The translations under genes were made by a program, and so were the position numbers. The notes under the pieces are model-generated. The model was not told the DNA's origin and ran no database searches. It worked only from the letters and a program-made list of their open reading frames with translations. Of a stretch of 64,000 nucleotides of DNA, positions 1 to 12,300 are shown piece after piece. Positions within the stretch are counted from its first letter, which is position 1. Every line of letters starts with the position of its first letter. Origin of the DNA: Axinella damicornis (lineage: Eukaryota > Porifera > Demospongiae > Axinellida > Axinellidae); contig OZ007511.1 of assembly GCA_963931865.1 (NCBI GenBank), positions 9,257,840-9,321,839 on the forward strand, read 5' to 3'.

Positions 1-2799
1 GAGAGGGATGCTGAACTCAACAGACTGCGAAGAGAGCTACAGGTATGAACCAATTATAGTCTGGTACAGGATCAAACTGCTTTCAAGGTGGGAGTGTATA
101 TATACAACTGTGCTGCAATCCTCACCTCGGCTATATATTATACTCCATGAAGTTTATCTTAAATATTCCACGTGCTGTCTTGAAGGGACAGCAGACAACA
201 GGTCCTCTGCTTGTGCATGCAAGTGGGGGGACAGCAGTTTTAAATGGTTTAGCTGATCACGAGTCAGGAGTAGTCAACTATAGAGAGGAGGTTGCATGCA
301 AGGGTGTCAATTGCGTATACAATTCTAAACATCTGTGAAATTGGTTACATTTCAGTGTCTACGTAGGGAAGTATTAGCTATGCCCACTTAGATCCGCAGT
401 TGTAAGATGATTCATCACAGGTAGAATTCTGAAACAGCTATAATTGCGAGAATTATAGGCCGCACTTCACCGTTGCTTCTCTGAAGCATGCAGTTTTCGG
501 CGACATTCCTGCAGCCTCCTGCTGTATGCCTAATTTTACTGTTGTAGCTGCCTCTGTCACCGAGGGCTCTCATTTGAATATTGACCACGTCATACCCTCT
601 TTGATCGGGCAGTGGATTTTGCCAAGTGTTTAGTATGGATGCCACCGACATCTCATTTGTTGCTCCTAAGTGCAATAGTGGGTGTTCAGCATGAGATGAG
701 GTTAATAGTCTACTTACTTCAAAGGGCTGAAGGTCTGAATCCTGAAACTTGGATATAATTCCTCCGAGGCACGCTGAAAATGTCACCACCAGCCAGATTG
801 AGGTCAAGGATGTAGGCAGGCCACTTGGCCTTGAAAACGTGCACCACCTCACCAAAGTGCATGGATCACCCCTGGTAGCTAGCAATTCACATAGCTGCTA
901 CAAAGAAACAAAATTCTGTCTTACCACACAGTGAAACCTGTCTTAGCAGTCACCTGAATAGGGCGGTCACCTCCCATTGCGGTCAGCTTGGGAAAGTCCC
1001 GAAATTTGAGCCCATAGTCTTCTTGTATAGCGGTCACCTGCGTAATGCGGTCACGTTGCTCCACCCCAAGCGCACTATAGCATAATGCGGTCACGTTGCT
1101 CCACCCCAAGCAAGCTATAGTATGCTATAATACTATAACTTCACATGACCGCTTTTAGAGAGGTCATCTGTATATTGCAGCCACCTCCCTAATGAGGCCA
1201 AAAATATTTGGCCCCCAGGTGACCGCATTAGACAGGTTCCAATACGATGTGCATTCTTAGTACAATTTCAATTGTGGATGATGATAGAGTACCCAAAGCA
1301 CACGGTTGTTCTCAGTGTATAGTTCTTTGGATTGATCAGCTGTACAGCTGATAAAGAGAGCTTGGAGAAAATCAGGGGTTCATCCATTATGAGTTATTAC
1401 TGTTGACCAGAGGTTATGAGTTATGACTGTTCACCAGAGTGTACACATAGACGAGTACCATATATTTTGCAATGGAAGTACAACGTCACCTGGTAGGTAA
1501 CATAACCTACACAGCACTGCACTGCAAAACGTATTTCACATGAATGGGATCTGTAAAACTATAATTCCGAGGTGGATAGCTATCCTCGCTCTCAGGCTCT
1601 CCCATACGCAAACGAATAATGGGTGGGAGCCTGGAAATGAAGCTAGTGAATAGTTATAGCACACATGTACAATACATTACATCCTGCAGAAAGTGGCCTC
1701 ACACTGGCAACATTTTACACTCTAGTTTTCTCACTATTCCTTGCAGCTCAGACCAGCTGCGTCACTGGTACACTATATTAATTAACTGTGTAGCTACCTG
1801 CCAGTTGAGAGTAATGGCCGCATTATGATGCCATGATATCATAACATGATTGTACGACTCATAATGACTCCTCTATCCCAGGCACATCCCTCCAGTGCAG
1901 AGCTACAGTCACCTCTCACATTGAAGTGGAGACGGTGCAGGGACATGCCTTGTGGAATGGCGGAGCTACAGTCAGTGAGACTTGGTGAGGATGTGTTTGT
2001 TGGAGGAGGCAGCACAGGCTCACTCACTCTTAGTGATGATCAACATACTGTCTACCAGTATCACCCACCAACTGACCAGTGGATGCCACTACCACGGTAC
2101 GAGTATGTGAGGTTTGCAATGGCGATACTCACCAACAGGCTTACGCTAGTCGGTGGGTACAGTACATCCACTCCTGCACATGTGACCAATGAGATCGCAG
2201 TGTGGGATAAGAAGTGGCTGTCCAAGAGGTACGAGTGGAAACACCCTTACCCCCCCATGCCCACACCACGTTACAGTCCAGCCGTTGGTACTTATGAAAG
2301 ATGGCTGGTGGTCGCAGGTGGGAGCAACTCTGTCACTGGTGACCCTCTAGCCACAGTTGAGGTCCTCAATACTACATCCCGCCAATGGCTGTCTACCTCA
2401 CCACTCCCTGTGAAATGCTCTGCTATGACATCAGCCATTGTTAATCAAGAGTTGTTCCTGTTGGGGGGGACACTGACCACGGAGGCACTCGTTGTGTCCC
2501 TCCCCGACATAACAAGGAGCAGAGTTCAATCCGCCACGAACACATCCACGCAATGGCGTACTCTCCCTCCACCTCCATTGCAGAAGTCTGCAGCCATTGC
2601 AGTAAATGCGCTACTAGCTATTGGGGGTCTCCATGGCAACACCAGCAGCACAGCCATCCACATCTACCAGCCTGCTACGAACAATTGGAAGATGGTTGGT
2701 GAGTTACCTTCTGCTCGATCAGCGTGTTCATGTACACTGCTACCCACTGGTGAGATCCTGGCTGTAGGCAAAAAACGAGTTGATGCAGCTGTGTTGTGA
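1..2799 (+). CDS. Coiled-coil/kelch-repeat protein, 3' part (exons 1-42 and 1882-2799)
   Basis: The window opens inside an exon whose last 14 codons read ERDAELNRLRRELQ, a heptad-rich coiled-coil segment. It ends at donor CAG|gtatga (position 42, phase 0). The next exon starts after the acceptor ctatcccag at 1882, also phase 0, and stays open to a TGA at 2799. It encodes about five kelch blades with the usual signs: paired glycines (LVGGY, VVAGG, LLGG, AIGG), then a tryptophan ending each blade (TDQWMPLP, SRQWLSTSPLP, TQWRTLPPPPL, NNWKMVGELP). A coiled coil followed by a kelch propeller suggests an oligomeric adaptor; no enzyme motif is seen. The 1.84-kb intron holds a pogo-like MITE. The N-terminus and promoter lie outside the window. 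An open-frame ATG at 1846 precedes the acceptor and is probably intronic. The kelch call is strong; the two-exon join is inferred from phase and frame. Confidence 0.82.
929..1243. mobile_element. Pogo/Tigger-like MITE in the kelch intron
   Basis: The ends form an imperfect terminal inverted repeat: CAGTGAAACCTGTCTTAGCA on the left, and the complement of GACAGGTTCCAATAC on the right. Between them the motif 'gcggtcacct' recurs in both orientations, including a near-duplicated 30-bp stretch at 1043-1110. The CAGT(G)GAACCTGTCT terminus resembles pogo/Tigger DNA transposons. There is no transposase, so this is a non-autonomous copy. Superfamily assignment is by terminus similarity only. Confidence 0.55.
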
Positions 2800-4231
2800 C
2801 TTTGCCTCACTCCCAGAACACTGTACTGACTGTAGCTGACATGGGAACATATTTTGACAATATTATTTATAATTATGGAATGCTTGTCTTAGCCTATATA
2901 GCTATAATGTTTTTCTGACTTGTTTTTGCACAAAAATAATGCATGCGTCTCAGCTGACTTGTGGTGGTGGTAGAACACCCTAGGGGCACAAGAACAGTAT
3001 ATTACAGGCCCTGTGCGGAATGTCTACAGGACAGAGTGCAACTACAATTACCTGCGCATATCTTTTCAGTACACAGTGCTGATCCACACTGATTTTAGCA
3101 AACCCATGCTATCACACATATAGTGCCCATATCCAAGGTGTGGGAGTGACCAGCTGCTGTATACCGACTATATGATTGTGAAGAGGTGGGGCCAAAATAT
3201 ATACCTCAATGAAATACTGTGATGTGATTGGCCAATTGAGGGGATTTAAATCACTTATTACCCCTGTGATTTCACTTATACACCTGTAAAATTTCACTGA
3301 TACACTTAGGGGCACAAGAACAGTAAATTAGAGGTATTCATAGAACACATACACCTATGCATATCGCGCTTCGCGAGCGGGTGTCTATATAGTTTCCGCG
3401 GGCCGGGGCTCTAAATCCCTCGGTTTCATTGTTTAACCTAACACTGGTATATATAGCTGGAAAAAAACCCAACTGAAACAATACTGTCCCAACATCTGTG
3501 CAGAACTGACCAGAACTGTGAGTGAGGCTAGAGTTTTGGAATACTGATATTTGTAGTGCCGGGAAATAGAATGAAGCATCAATGCCGATCAGCAGAAGGT
3601 CCACGTCCATCAAGAGGAACGAGGCTAACATGGCAATTACATGCATCATACATGCATGGCCTGAAAAGCACTAGGAAAAATTGTTATAGTTTGAAACACA
3701 ATTCTGTGAAAAGTAACGTATATTCGCCCATATTGGTCACAGCATAATTATGTGACATACGTAGTCTAAGGATTAAATACCCCATTGCTGTGAACAGAAT
3801 GGACTCGATCCTCCTTCCTTGCCTCCCTTGTCCCTCCCTACTCCCAAACCCTCCCCACAAATATAAGTGATCACAACCAACCATTGCATCATTGTGTAGC
3901 TAAACTACACATGCTGAGGGTAGATCATGAATGGTAACCCAGTTCATACATAGCCTCGTTCCCAGGCCATCTCCCGTTCGGTTTTAGCCGCATACAGGTC
4001 CTCTGAACCTCGGTCAGAAAAGTGGTTGGAATGGGGGGAGGGGGAGGGTTCAATGATGCAGCTAAAAACGGAGCAGGAGACGGCCTGGGAACAAGGCTAG
4101 TTCATACATACTACAGTAAGTGGATGAATATCCCAGCAATAGAAAAAGTATAAACGGTTGGCAAGTGTTGAATGGCTGTACATGCAGTCCTGGTTCATCA
4201 AAATCTGAAATTTTGATTACGTACGTATACC
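2800..4231. other. Intergenic region, kelch gene to F-box gene
   Basis: No gene is recognised here. A 20-bp word, 'ggggcacaagaacagta', occurs at about 2983 and again at about 3308. A foldback element lies at 3951-4099 and is listed separately. The two genes converge, so this region should contain both 3' ends. Confidence 0.5.
3951..4099. mobile_element. Foldback MITE, TAGCCTCG family, 9-bp TSD
   Basis: The element starts TAGCCTCGTTCCCAGGCC and ends with the complementary GGCCTGGGAACAAGGCTA. It is flanked by a perfect 9-bp duplication, gttcataca (3942-3950 and 4100-4108). The 149-bp body is itself largely self-complementary and has no coding potential. The 9-bp duplication is typical of the Mutator superfamily. 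This is the reference copy for the family, which recurs more than 20 times in the window. Confidence 0.85.
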
Positions 4232-4582
4232 TTATAATATATACTCTGAAGGCTGAAATGAGAGGCCATCAATGCACAGATTTCCTTCAACAGCTTCGCC
4301 AAAGTTTTTGAACACCATGAATGGCACATGTGCAGGACTAACAGCGTGAACGTTACTTAGCCAATCTTCTCTGATCACAGCTAAGAACAAAAGTTCAGGT
4401 CGCCTTGTTCTTACAGGCGAGCGATCAGCGATACTCCGAACAAACTTTGAGTATTCCCATACAGTTTCTCCTGAGAGGGTGGCTATCACTGCAACGCTGA
4501 CAGTACAAGCTGAACGGTATCCAATGATCGAATAAGTGTGCCCTAGAGCATGCAGGGCTGGTAATCGCTGATGTATTTGCAC
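4232..4582 (-). pseudogene. In-frame continuation of the F-box gene beyond a TAA
   Basis: Directly after the F-box gene's TAA, the same frame is open for 116 codons. It includes ALGHTYSIIGYRS and ATLSGETVWEYSKF, which look like a WD blade ending in W-E-Y. This suggests the original protein ran through and that the TAA is a nonsense change (for example from CAA), a sequencing error, or lies in a very short unannotated intron. Alternatively it is ordinary 3' UTR that is open by chance. I cannot decide from the sequence. Confidence 0.4.
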
Positions 4583-5788
4583 TTAGCAGACCTTTGCAAA
4601 GCCTGGTGTCAGATACCAAACATGGAGTGTAGCTGGCCCATGCCTTATCTGGATGACTCCAAGGAGTTTACCGTCAGATGAAACCATAGGTTTGTTTCCT
4701 CCTCTAAGCGCTCTTCCAATCTCACACATGCTCAAATGTGCAACTGAACTAAACTGAAATCTGAGGTGAGGGGCACTGAATGTGTCAAAGCGATGAATTC
4801 TTATGTTTTCCTGTACCCTCAAAACCAGGTGATGTGAGCTACAAACAGTGTCAGTACTAGTGGAGCAACCACTCGGGTATGGAGCTAAAGTGGCTTCACA
4901 AGGGTACTTTATACGGCCAGAATGAGGAAGGTCTACCTTTTCAGCATGTAAATGGGACAATCTTCCTGTACAATCTATCGCAATGAAGACAACTGTAGCA
5001 CAGTCATCCAGCTCTTCTTCAAATATTTGCACCATCAAAGAACACTGTCGGCATGCTGAGTACAAGGGGGACCGAGAACTGCCACCAGGAATTGGAATTG
5101 AAAGTTGGTCGGAGGGATGTGATCTCAACGTATACGTACGTGGAATGGACCATTTTAGCCACAGAATGCTACGGTCTGCGGAAGGGTTTGATGAAGCTGT
5201 TACGATACACTGGAGACGTGGTAAATACTGTAGCCATTCACTCTTGCAAACATCTGGAGCTACTTCACAAACCTTCTCAATACATCCACCATTGATTCTT
5301 CCTAAAATACCCAGTGAAACAATTGCATGTGGAATGAAGAAGCCAGTCAGACGTTCTTCTTCATAGACTGTTTCGAGAAAGTGCTCACCGCCCACTGATT
5401 GTGTCCTACAAGGTGGAGTCCAAAATTTATCTGTCTCACTCTTCTTTACAGCCACCTTACAAGGGTATTCTCCTTCCTGCCTCACTAATGGTGAAAACAC
5501 TCCTTTACTTCCAGAAATGTAAAGCCTCTGTTTCCGGGCAGCTAGGAACAAGGCAACTGGACTGGTGTAACACTTCTTGTGCTCTTCAACGAGGTACTCC
5601 AGTAACCCAAATCGAACACAGGCCTTCTTCCAGTACGTGTCCTGGGCACTTACGATTTCCCTCCACATGTTACTCACCGCCAGGCAACGTACGGCGTCTT
5701 CGCTGTCCAGGTAGGAGAGAATGTTCACTGCCATTTCCAGAGGGAGAGTCGCGATGAAGTCCATGACCCAGGAAGTGATGAGTCGCAT
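4583..5788 (-). CDS. F-box protein with WD-like C-terminal region
   Basis: This is a single-exon reading frame of 401 codons. Residues 9-60 form a classical F-box: LPLEMAVNILSYLD, then VSNMWREIVS and a tryptophan-lysine-lysine before a cysteine, as in FBXW/FBXO proteins. Such proteins bind SKP1 and recruit substrates to SCF ubiquitin ligases. The remainder is beta-rich, and the stretch ending LHVWYL looks like the end of a WD blade. The methionine at 5764 (gtcATGG, MDFIATLPLEM) has a better start context than the first methionine at 5788. The frame ends at TAA (4583-4585), but the same frame continues openly to 4232 with more WD-like sequence (see next entry). I do not recognise a specific orthologue. 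Confidence 0.85.
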   Translation of the reverse strand: MRLITSWVMDFIATLPLEMAVNILSYLDSEDAVRCLAVSNMWREIVSAQDTYWKKACVRFGLLEYLVEEHKKCYTSPVALFLAARKQRLYISGSKGVFSPLVRQEGEYPCKVAVKKSETDKFWTPPCRTQSVGGEHFLETVYEEERLTGFFIPHAIVSLGILGRINGGCIEKVCEVAPDVCKSEWLQYLPRLQCIVTASSNPSADRSILWLKWSIPRTYTLRSHPSDQLSIPIPGGSSRSPLYSACRQCSLMVQIFEEELDDCATVVFIAIDCTGRLSHLHAEKVDLPHSGRIKYPCEATLAPYPSGCSTSTDTVCSSHHLVLRVQENIRIHRFDTFSAPHLRFQFSSVAHLSMCEIGRALRGGNKPMVSSDGKLLGVIQIRHGPATLHVWYLTPGFAKVC

Positions 5789-6326
5789 GCATACAGTTCA
5801 TCAGTTGGGCCCATGGGAAAATTCGAGGGGCTAAGCCCGCTAGATCATAGACTAGGTACGACGAAGCTGACATTCCAAAGCCGAAAAAATTGGCTACAAA
5901 TTTTCATGGACAGTCTTGGTCAAAAATAACTGGTTTCAAGGTCAGGTTCCATAATTTCATGGTCAGTCTCCCTTCCATTCCAACAGAAAATTTCGTGGTC
6001 ACTGGTTATGCAGTGCCAGATTTCATGGTCAGTCTTCATTCTGCCACCGACTTGGGGAACGAGCTCAAAGCTAGGTCCTCTCATTACCAGACCATTAAAC
6101 TGGGAGTGAGACTACACAAACACCTATGTTAGTCAGAGATACATACACAAGTTGTAAGGTAATGTTCTTCTAAAAAGTTGTGAACAGTGATATTGTACAT
6201 GTAGTAGCATTATCTCTTCAAACGTACATTGCAACTGCAGCTAATGTTGAGTTAAAAAACAAGTAGAAGTCTTGTACATTCATTTGCCTATTATCGCTAC
6301 AGTAAGAGAATTATTATTACTGCAAT
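5789..6326. other. F-box upstream / LIN7 downstream spacer
   Basis: This 540-bp spacer should hold the F-box promoter and the LIN7 3' UTR. A motif close to 'atttcatggtcagtct' occurs three times (about 5899, 5952 and 6019) at 54-67 bp spacing. Nothing else is recognised. Confidence 0.4.
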
Positions 6327-9300
6327 TCAGTGCCGGGCAGAGTGTCTTCCTCCACGTCGGAATGACTTGGTATTCTCAAATCGGAGTTCCATCTCCTCAA
6401 GAATCTTAGGAGAGTACTTCAACACAAGACGCACACTGCCTGTAGGGTTAACTTACAAACATCACTAGAGCGTAATTATTAGCACAATAGGTGTAGGGAT
6501 ACATAGCTTAAGGTTACGGGATCCTTGCGCATGGATACGCGTGCCGTATACGTAATTAAGTAGTTTTTTTTGTCGCCAAAAATAAAGTCGTGTGATCCGA
6601 CCTGGACTTGGAAGACCGTATTGAAATAGGCACAAACTGTATAGAAAGGGCCGGACAAAGCGTTTTTGTAAATACTGATGACCGTTCCGAAGTTATACGA
6701 CGCTGTATTCCAAAGAGGGGAATCAAGATGGCGGTTATTCACACTCAAGAGTCGTTCTTTCGAGGACTGCTCAACCTAGCCACAAAACGCTTACGTCCCG
6801 CCCTAGAGCTTCCTATGGCGTGTCTCCCAACAGTAGAATCGAGTTGCTCGCGGTCTTCGCACTGGAGATTTTTGGCGAATAGTTTGCTGGAACTGATTTA
6901 ACCTTCGTACAACAGCTACAGTGTGAGCTACAGTAATGATGATTAGTCTGCATGTTGACTACCCTCCCTGCTTTGTGTCGAGTAAGTTTGATTTCACTAG
7001 CTTAATTTTTGTGGGAGAAAAATGGGGTTGAACAAAATGTCTGGCCACGCCCACCGCACGGGGATCCCGTAACCTTAAGGTCACTAGTATTTGCGGGTAC
7101 TAAATTTCAGAGCTGCTGGCAAGTGTTGTTATTCTCGGAATCTGTTCAAGTGGCAACCGCGCTGCTTACAATGTAGGTATATAAAAGGGCTAGTGCAACA
7201 GGTAAGGACACATACCTCATAGATAGCCACCCATTCTTACTATACAGCTAACCACCTTCACAGATAGGCAGCTAGCTTATGACTCACTCCATTTACATGC
7301 ATGTGATGTCACAAGCTGCTGTCACTATTGATTCCCGCAAATAATAGTTAGGCAGAAATCAGTTCAGTAATACCCCACCCTACAGGATAATATGTGACAC
7401 ACAATGTACGTGTAGGATACTCCCTGCTATCCCTAGATCTTGTTACACTTTTCAATGATGTCAGCCTTGCCATTGGTCTAAAGACAGTTTGTAGTGACAT
7501 CTATCCTGCATTCACTAGTAATGTAGATCCTATGCATACCGACTTCTAATTCAGCAGTCTTGAGAAAACTGACGAAAATGGTATAAAAAAAGAAGCCATA
7601 GTCCTTGAATGGGTAGTCTCAAGTGCCTTGTGAGACTCCGAAGTTGCAAAAAAGTGATGGGGTACTGATCACCGTTAACATGTATGTACCTGAGTAACCC
7701 ACACTCCCATAGGGTACCACGGTAAATAGATGTGTATGCACTATACCTTGGGCTCCCTTAAGGAGGTCGACGGCCTTCTCGTGGTTGGCATCCTCCAAAT
7801 CCTAACAATGAGAGAAACAGAAGATCTTTGTGCAATACTTTTATCTCCTCATTTTGTGAATGTGATTAGAGTTGCATAATATTACTGTAGTCGTGCATAA
7901 ATAAGTGCATATTAGCTGTTAGGCGCAGGTTCGATTCTCGTCCGAAGCTACATTATTAAGTATGGTTCACTTACATGTATAAGCGCACACTCATTATTAA
8001 ACCATAATTATGTACAATGTATAGCGCACATCAGCTGTTAGTCGTAGGTTCGACTCTCGTCCCAAGCTACATGGTACTCATCGTCCACTTACACATTAGC
8101 TGTTAGGAGCAGGTTCGACTCTCGTCCCTAGCTACTACTTATTAAGCACTGAAGTCTTGGAAAAAAGCTAATGAAATGCACTTCCTATTCTAAGAATGTT
8201 GCTTGAAAATAAGATATTAGGCACTTGTACTACAGTGATGACTCACTTGAAAGGTGCAGACCACAGTTTAGAGTATAGTTGTACCAATTCCACCAATCAG
8301 ATTACTCACTGCGAGGTATCTAAATCTGATAGAAAACCTCGTCTTCAATAGAAAACCTCATACGGGGTTTTCTATTGAGCCCCCAGGATACACAATTATT
8401 GTTTACTGCCAACTTGAAATCCATGGCAACTACATAAAAATTATAGCATGCAGCTGCTTTAGAATTATTGGCAGTGCACATGTTTGCGTACTTCTTCTCT
8501 GTGTTTATCTTTGTTGGACGGCTACATCAGTACACGAGAGCTCGAAGGAGGAGCTAAGCGGTAAATGACGGCACTGGTGGGGTGGAGCCAAGTTGAGGGG
8601 CGGAGCCATATGACTGCTCGTGCGCGCAAGTCACTCGCGCGCCTTGTCAGCGCTTACCTGCTGCTCGTAGCCAGTCTGTTATTTCTTCGAAAAGGACATC
8701 CGATGGTAAGTTATTCTGTTGAAAACTGGAGCGCTAGCGTAGTTACCGTTGCTGTACTCTAGACCAAGGGATCTAGAAACCTGAGGGCTCTGGGCTGTAG
8801 CGTCCCGAGCGTAGCGATGGCACACAGCGCTAGTATCTGCCTTGTACTCGTTTCCAGTCTGTTATTTCGTCGAAAAGGACCTCCGACTCGTAGGTTCTTT
8901 TGTTGACAACTGAAGCGCTAGAGTAGTTACCGTTGCTATACTCTAAATCGGTTAGACACTGAGACCAATGGGATCTACGCGATTTAGAAACCCTCGGGCC
9001 CTTAGTAGCGCCCTCGCTGCGCTCGGGACGCTACAGCCCAGGGCCCTCGGGTTTCTAAATCGCGTAGATCCCTTGGTCTCAGTGTCTAACCTATATTTAG
9101 AGTATAGTTGTACCAATTCCACCAATCAGATTACTCACTGCGAGGTATCTAAATCTGATAGAAAACCTCGTCTTCAATAGAAAACCTCGTACGGGGTTTT
9201 CTATTGAGCCCCCAGGATACACAGTTATTGTTTACTGCCAACTTGAAATCCATGGCAACTACATAAAAATTATAGCATGCAGCTGCTTTAGAATTATTGG

Positions 9301-12300
9301 CAGTGCACATGTCTGCGTACTTCTCTGTGTTTGTCTTTGTTGGACGGCTACATCAGTACACGAGAGCTCGAAGGAGGAGCTAAGCGGCACTGGTGGGGTG
9401 GAGCCAAGTTGAGGGGCGGAGCCATATGACTGCTCGTGCGCGCAAGTCACTCGCGCGCCTTGTCAGCGCTTACCAGCTGCTCGTAGCCAGTCTGTTATTT
9501 CTTCGAAAAGGACATCCGATGGTAAGTTATTCTGTTGAAAACTGGAGCGCTAGCGTAGTTACCGTTGCTGTACTCTAGACCAAGGGATCTTGAAACCTGA
9601 GGGCCCTGGGCTGTAGCGTCCCGAGCGCAGCGAGGGCACACAGCGCTAGTATCTGCCTTGTACTCGTTTCCAGTCTGTTATTTCGTCGAAAAGGACCTCC
9701 GACTCGTAGGTTATTTTGTTGACAACTGAAGCGCTAGCATAGTTACCGTTGCTATACTCTAAATCGGTTAGACACTGAGACCAATGGGATCTACGCGATT
9801 TAGAAACCCTCGGGCCCTTAGTAGCGCCCTCGCTGCGCTCGGGACGCTACAGCCCAGCGCCCTCGGGTTTCTAAATCGCGTAGATCCCTTGGTCTCAGTG
9901 TCTAACCTATATGTATATAGCGTAACCTGCTACCCGCAGGCTAACTACCATACACCCTTGTCAGCACAAATAGAAGCCACTTTAGTATACTCAGGAAGTG
10001 CACTTAGAAGCTAGCCTCGTACCCAGGCCCTCACGCGGAACGCAGAAGAGGGCCTGGTGACACATGGCAAAATTCCAGTATGTGCTCAGTCAGCATAATT
10101 GCGTAATCGATTACATTCCTTACTTGGATGCATTCAAAATCATGCGGAAGGTAGCAGTTGGTGATGGCTAAGTAGCAAGTCCTTGCCAAGGAGCGACCAG
10201 AGGTGAGTCTTGATGGCTAGAACAGCGGTTTTATCAAACGGCTACACTTTTCAAGGGGTGAAGAATGTAATTACTACGCAGTAATTGGCAATGGACGAAC
10301 GTGATTCGCCTACCCGAAATCAAGACTGCTGAGCTCAGCACATACGGGAATTTTGCCAAGTGTCACCAGGCCCTCTTCCACGAGGCTACTTAGAAGCCAC
10401 TGTAGTACAAGTCAGTTGTACTGCCAGCTGCTGTGGTTTATCAGGAACACACTCAGGCTGTTGTTCAATTAGAAGCCTCTGCTGCGCCTCAGCCTCTAAT
10501 TGAATAACAGCCGCATGTATTCTTGATAAACCACAGCAGCTGGTAGTATAACTATAACATACACTGTACTTCCCTCCTGAGGAGATACAGGCGTATATGA
10601 ACTTAATATCGCACGACTATGGTAACATTACAATTTACATGTGTAACTTACCACTCCATTCACGGACAAGAGCTGGTCCCCCCTCCGCAGACCTCCATTC
10701 CTACAGGTACGTGATAATCGTCAGTACAATTCAGGCTAACACACATACACTCACAAATAGTGACACATGTACACTGTACCAGAGTGATACAGTACATGTA
10801 CAGTGTACCGTGCACACACAGACCTTCTCACCCCAGCCTCTTAATGTGGGCCGGGGAAGGCCTTGTTACAGTACATGTACTATCAATGCGGGCCGGGGAA
10901 GGCCTTGTTACAGTACTATTAATGCGGGCAGGGGAAGGCCTTGTTACAGTACTATTAATGCGGGCCGGGGAAGGCCTTATTACAGTACTATTAATGCGGG
11001 CCGGGGAAGGCCTTGCTACAGTATTATTAATGCGGGCCGGCGAAGGCCTTGCTACAGTACTATTAATGCGGGCCGGGGAAGGCCTTGTTTCAGTACTTTT
11101 AATGCGGGCCGGGGGAGGCCTTGTTTCAGTACTATTAATGCGGGCCGGGGAAGGCCTTGTTACAGTACTATTAACGCGGGCCGGGGAAGGCCTTGTTACA
11201 GTACTGTTAATGCAGGCCGGGGAAGGCCTTGTTACAGTACTATTAATGCAGGTCGGGGAAGGCCTTGTTACAGTACTATTAATGCAGGTCGGGGAAGGCC
11301 TTGTTACAGTACTATTAATGCGGGCCGGGGAAGGCCTTGCTACAGTACTATTAATGCGGGCCAGGGAAGGCCTTGTTACAGTACTATTAATGTGGGCCAG
11401 GGAAGGCCTTGTTTCAGTACTATTAATGCAGGCCGGGGAAGGCCTTGTTACAGTACTATTAATGCGGGCCGGCGAAGGCCTTGTTACAGTACTATTAATG
11501 CGGGCCGGGGAAGGCCTTGCTACAGTACTATTAATGCGGGCCAGGGAAGGCCTTGTTACAGTACTATTAATGCGGGCCAGGGAAGGCCTTGTTACAGTAC
11601 TATTAATGCGGGCCGGGGAAGGCCTTGTTACAGTACTATTAATGCGGGCCAGGGAAGGCCTTGTTACAGTACTACTAATGTGGGCCAGGGAAGGCCTTGT
11701 TACAGTACAATTAATGCGGGCCGGGGAAGGCCTTGTTACAGTACTATTAATGCGGGCCGGGGAAGGCCTTGCTACAGTACTATTAATGCAGGCCGGGGAA
11801 GGCCTTGTTACAGTACTATTAATGTGGGCCAGGGAAGGCCTTGCTACAGTACTATTAATGCGGGCCGGGGAAGGCCTTGTTACAGTACTATTAATGTGGG
11901 CCAGGGAAGGCCTTGTTACAGTACTATTAATGTGGGCCAGGGAAGGCCTTGTTACAGTACTATTAATGCGGGCAGGGGAAGGCCTTGTTACAGTACTATT
12001 AATGCGGGCCAGGGAAGGCCTTGTTACAGTACTATTAATGTGGGCCAGGGAAGGCCTTGATACAGTACTATTAATGCGGGCCAGCGAAGGCCTTGTTTCA
12101 GTACTATTAATGCGGGCCAGCGAAGGCCTTGTTACAGTACTATTAATGTGGGCCAGGGAAGGCCTTGTTACAGTACTATTAATGCGGGCAGGGGAAGGCC
12201 TTGTTACAGTACTATTAATGCGGGCCGGGGAAGGCCTTGTTTCAGTACTATTAATGCGGGCCGGGGAAGGCCTTGATACAGTACTATTAATGCGGGCCGG

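Noticed and set aside
415..885. 156-codon minus-strand frame inside the kelch intron, with a hydrophobic segment
   Set aside because: No recognisable family, no splice partner, no codon pattern to support it. It is left out although a small secreted protein cannot be excluded.
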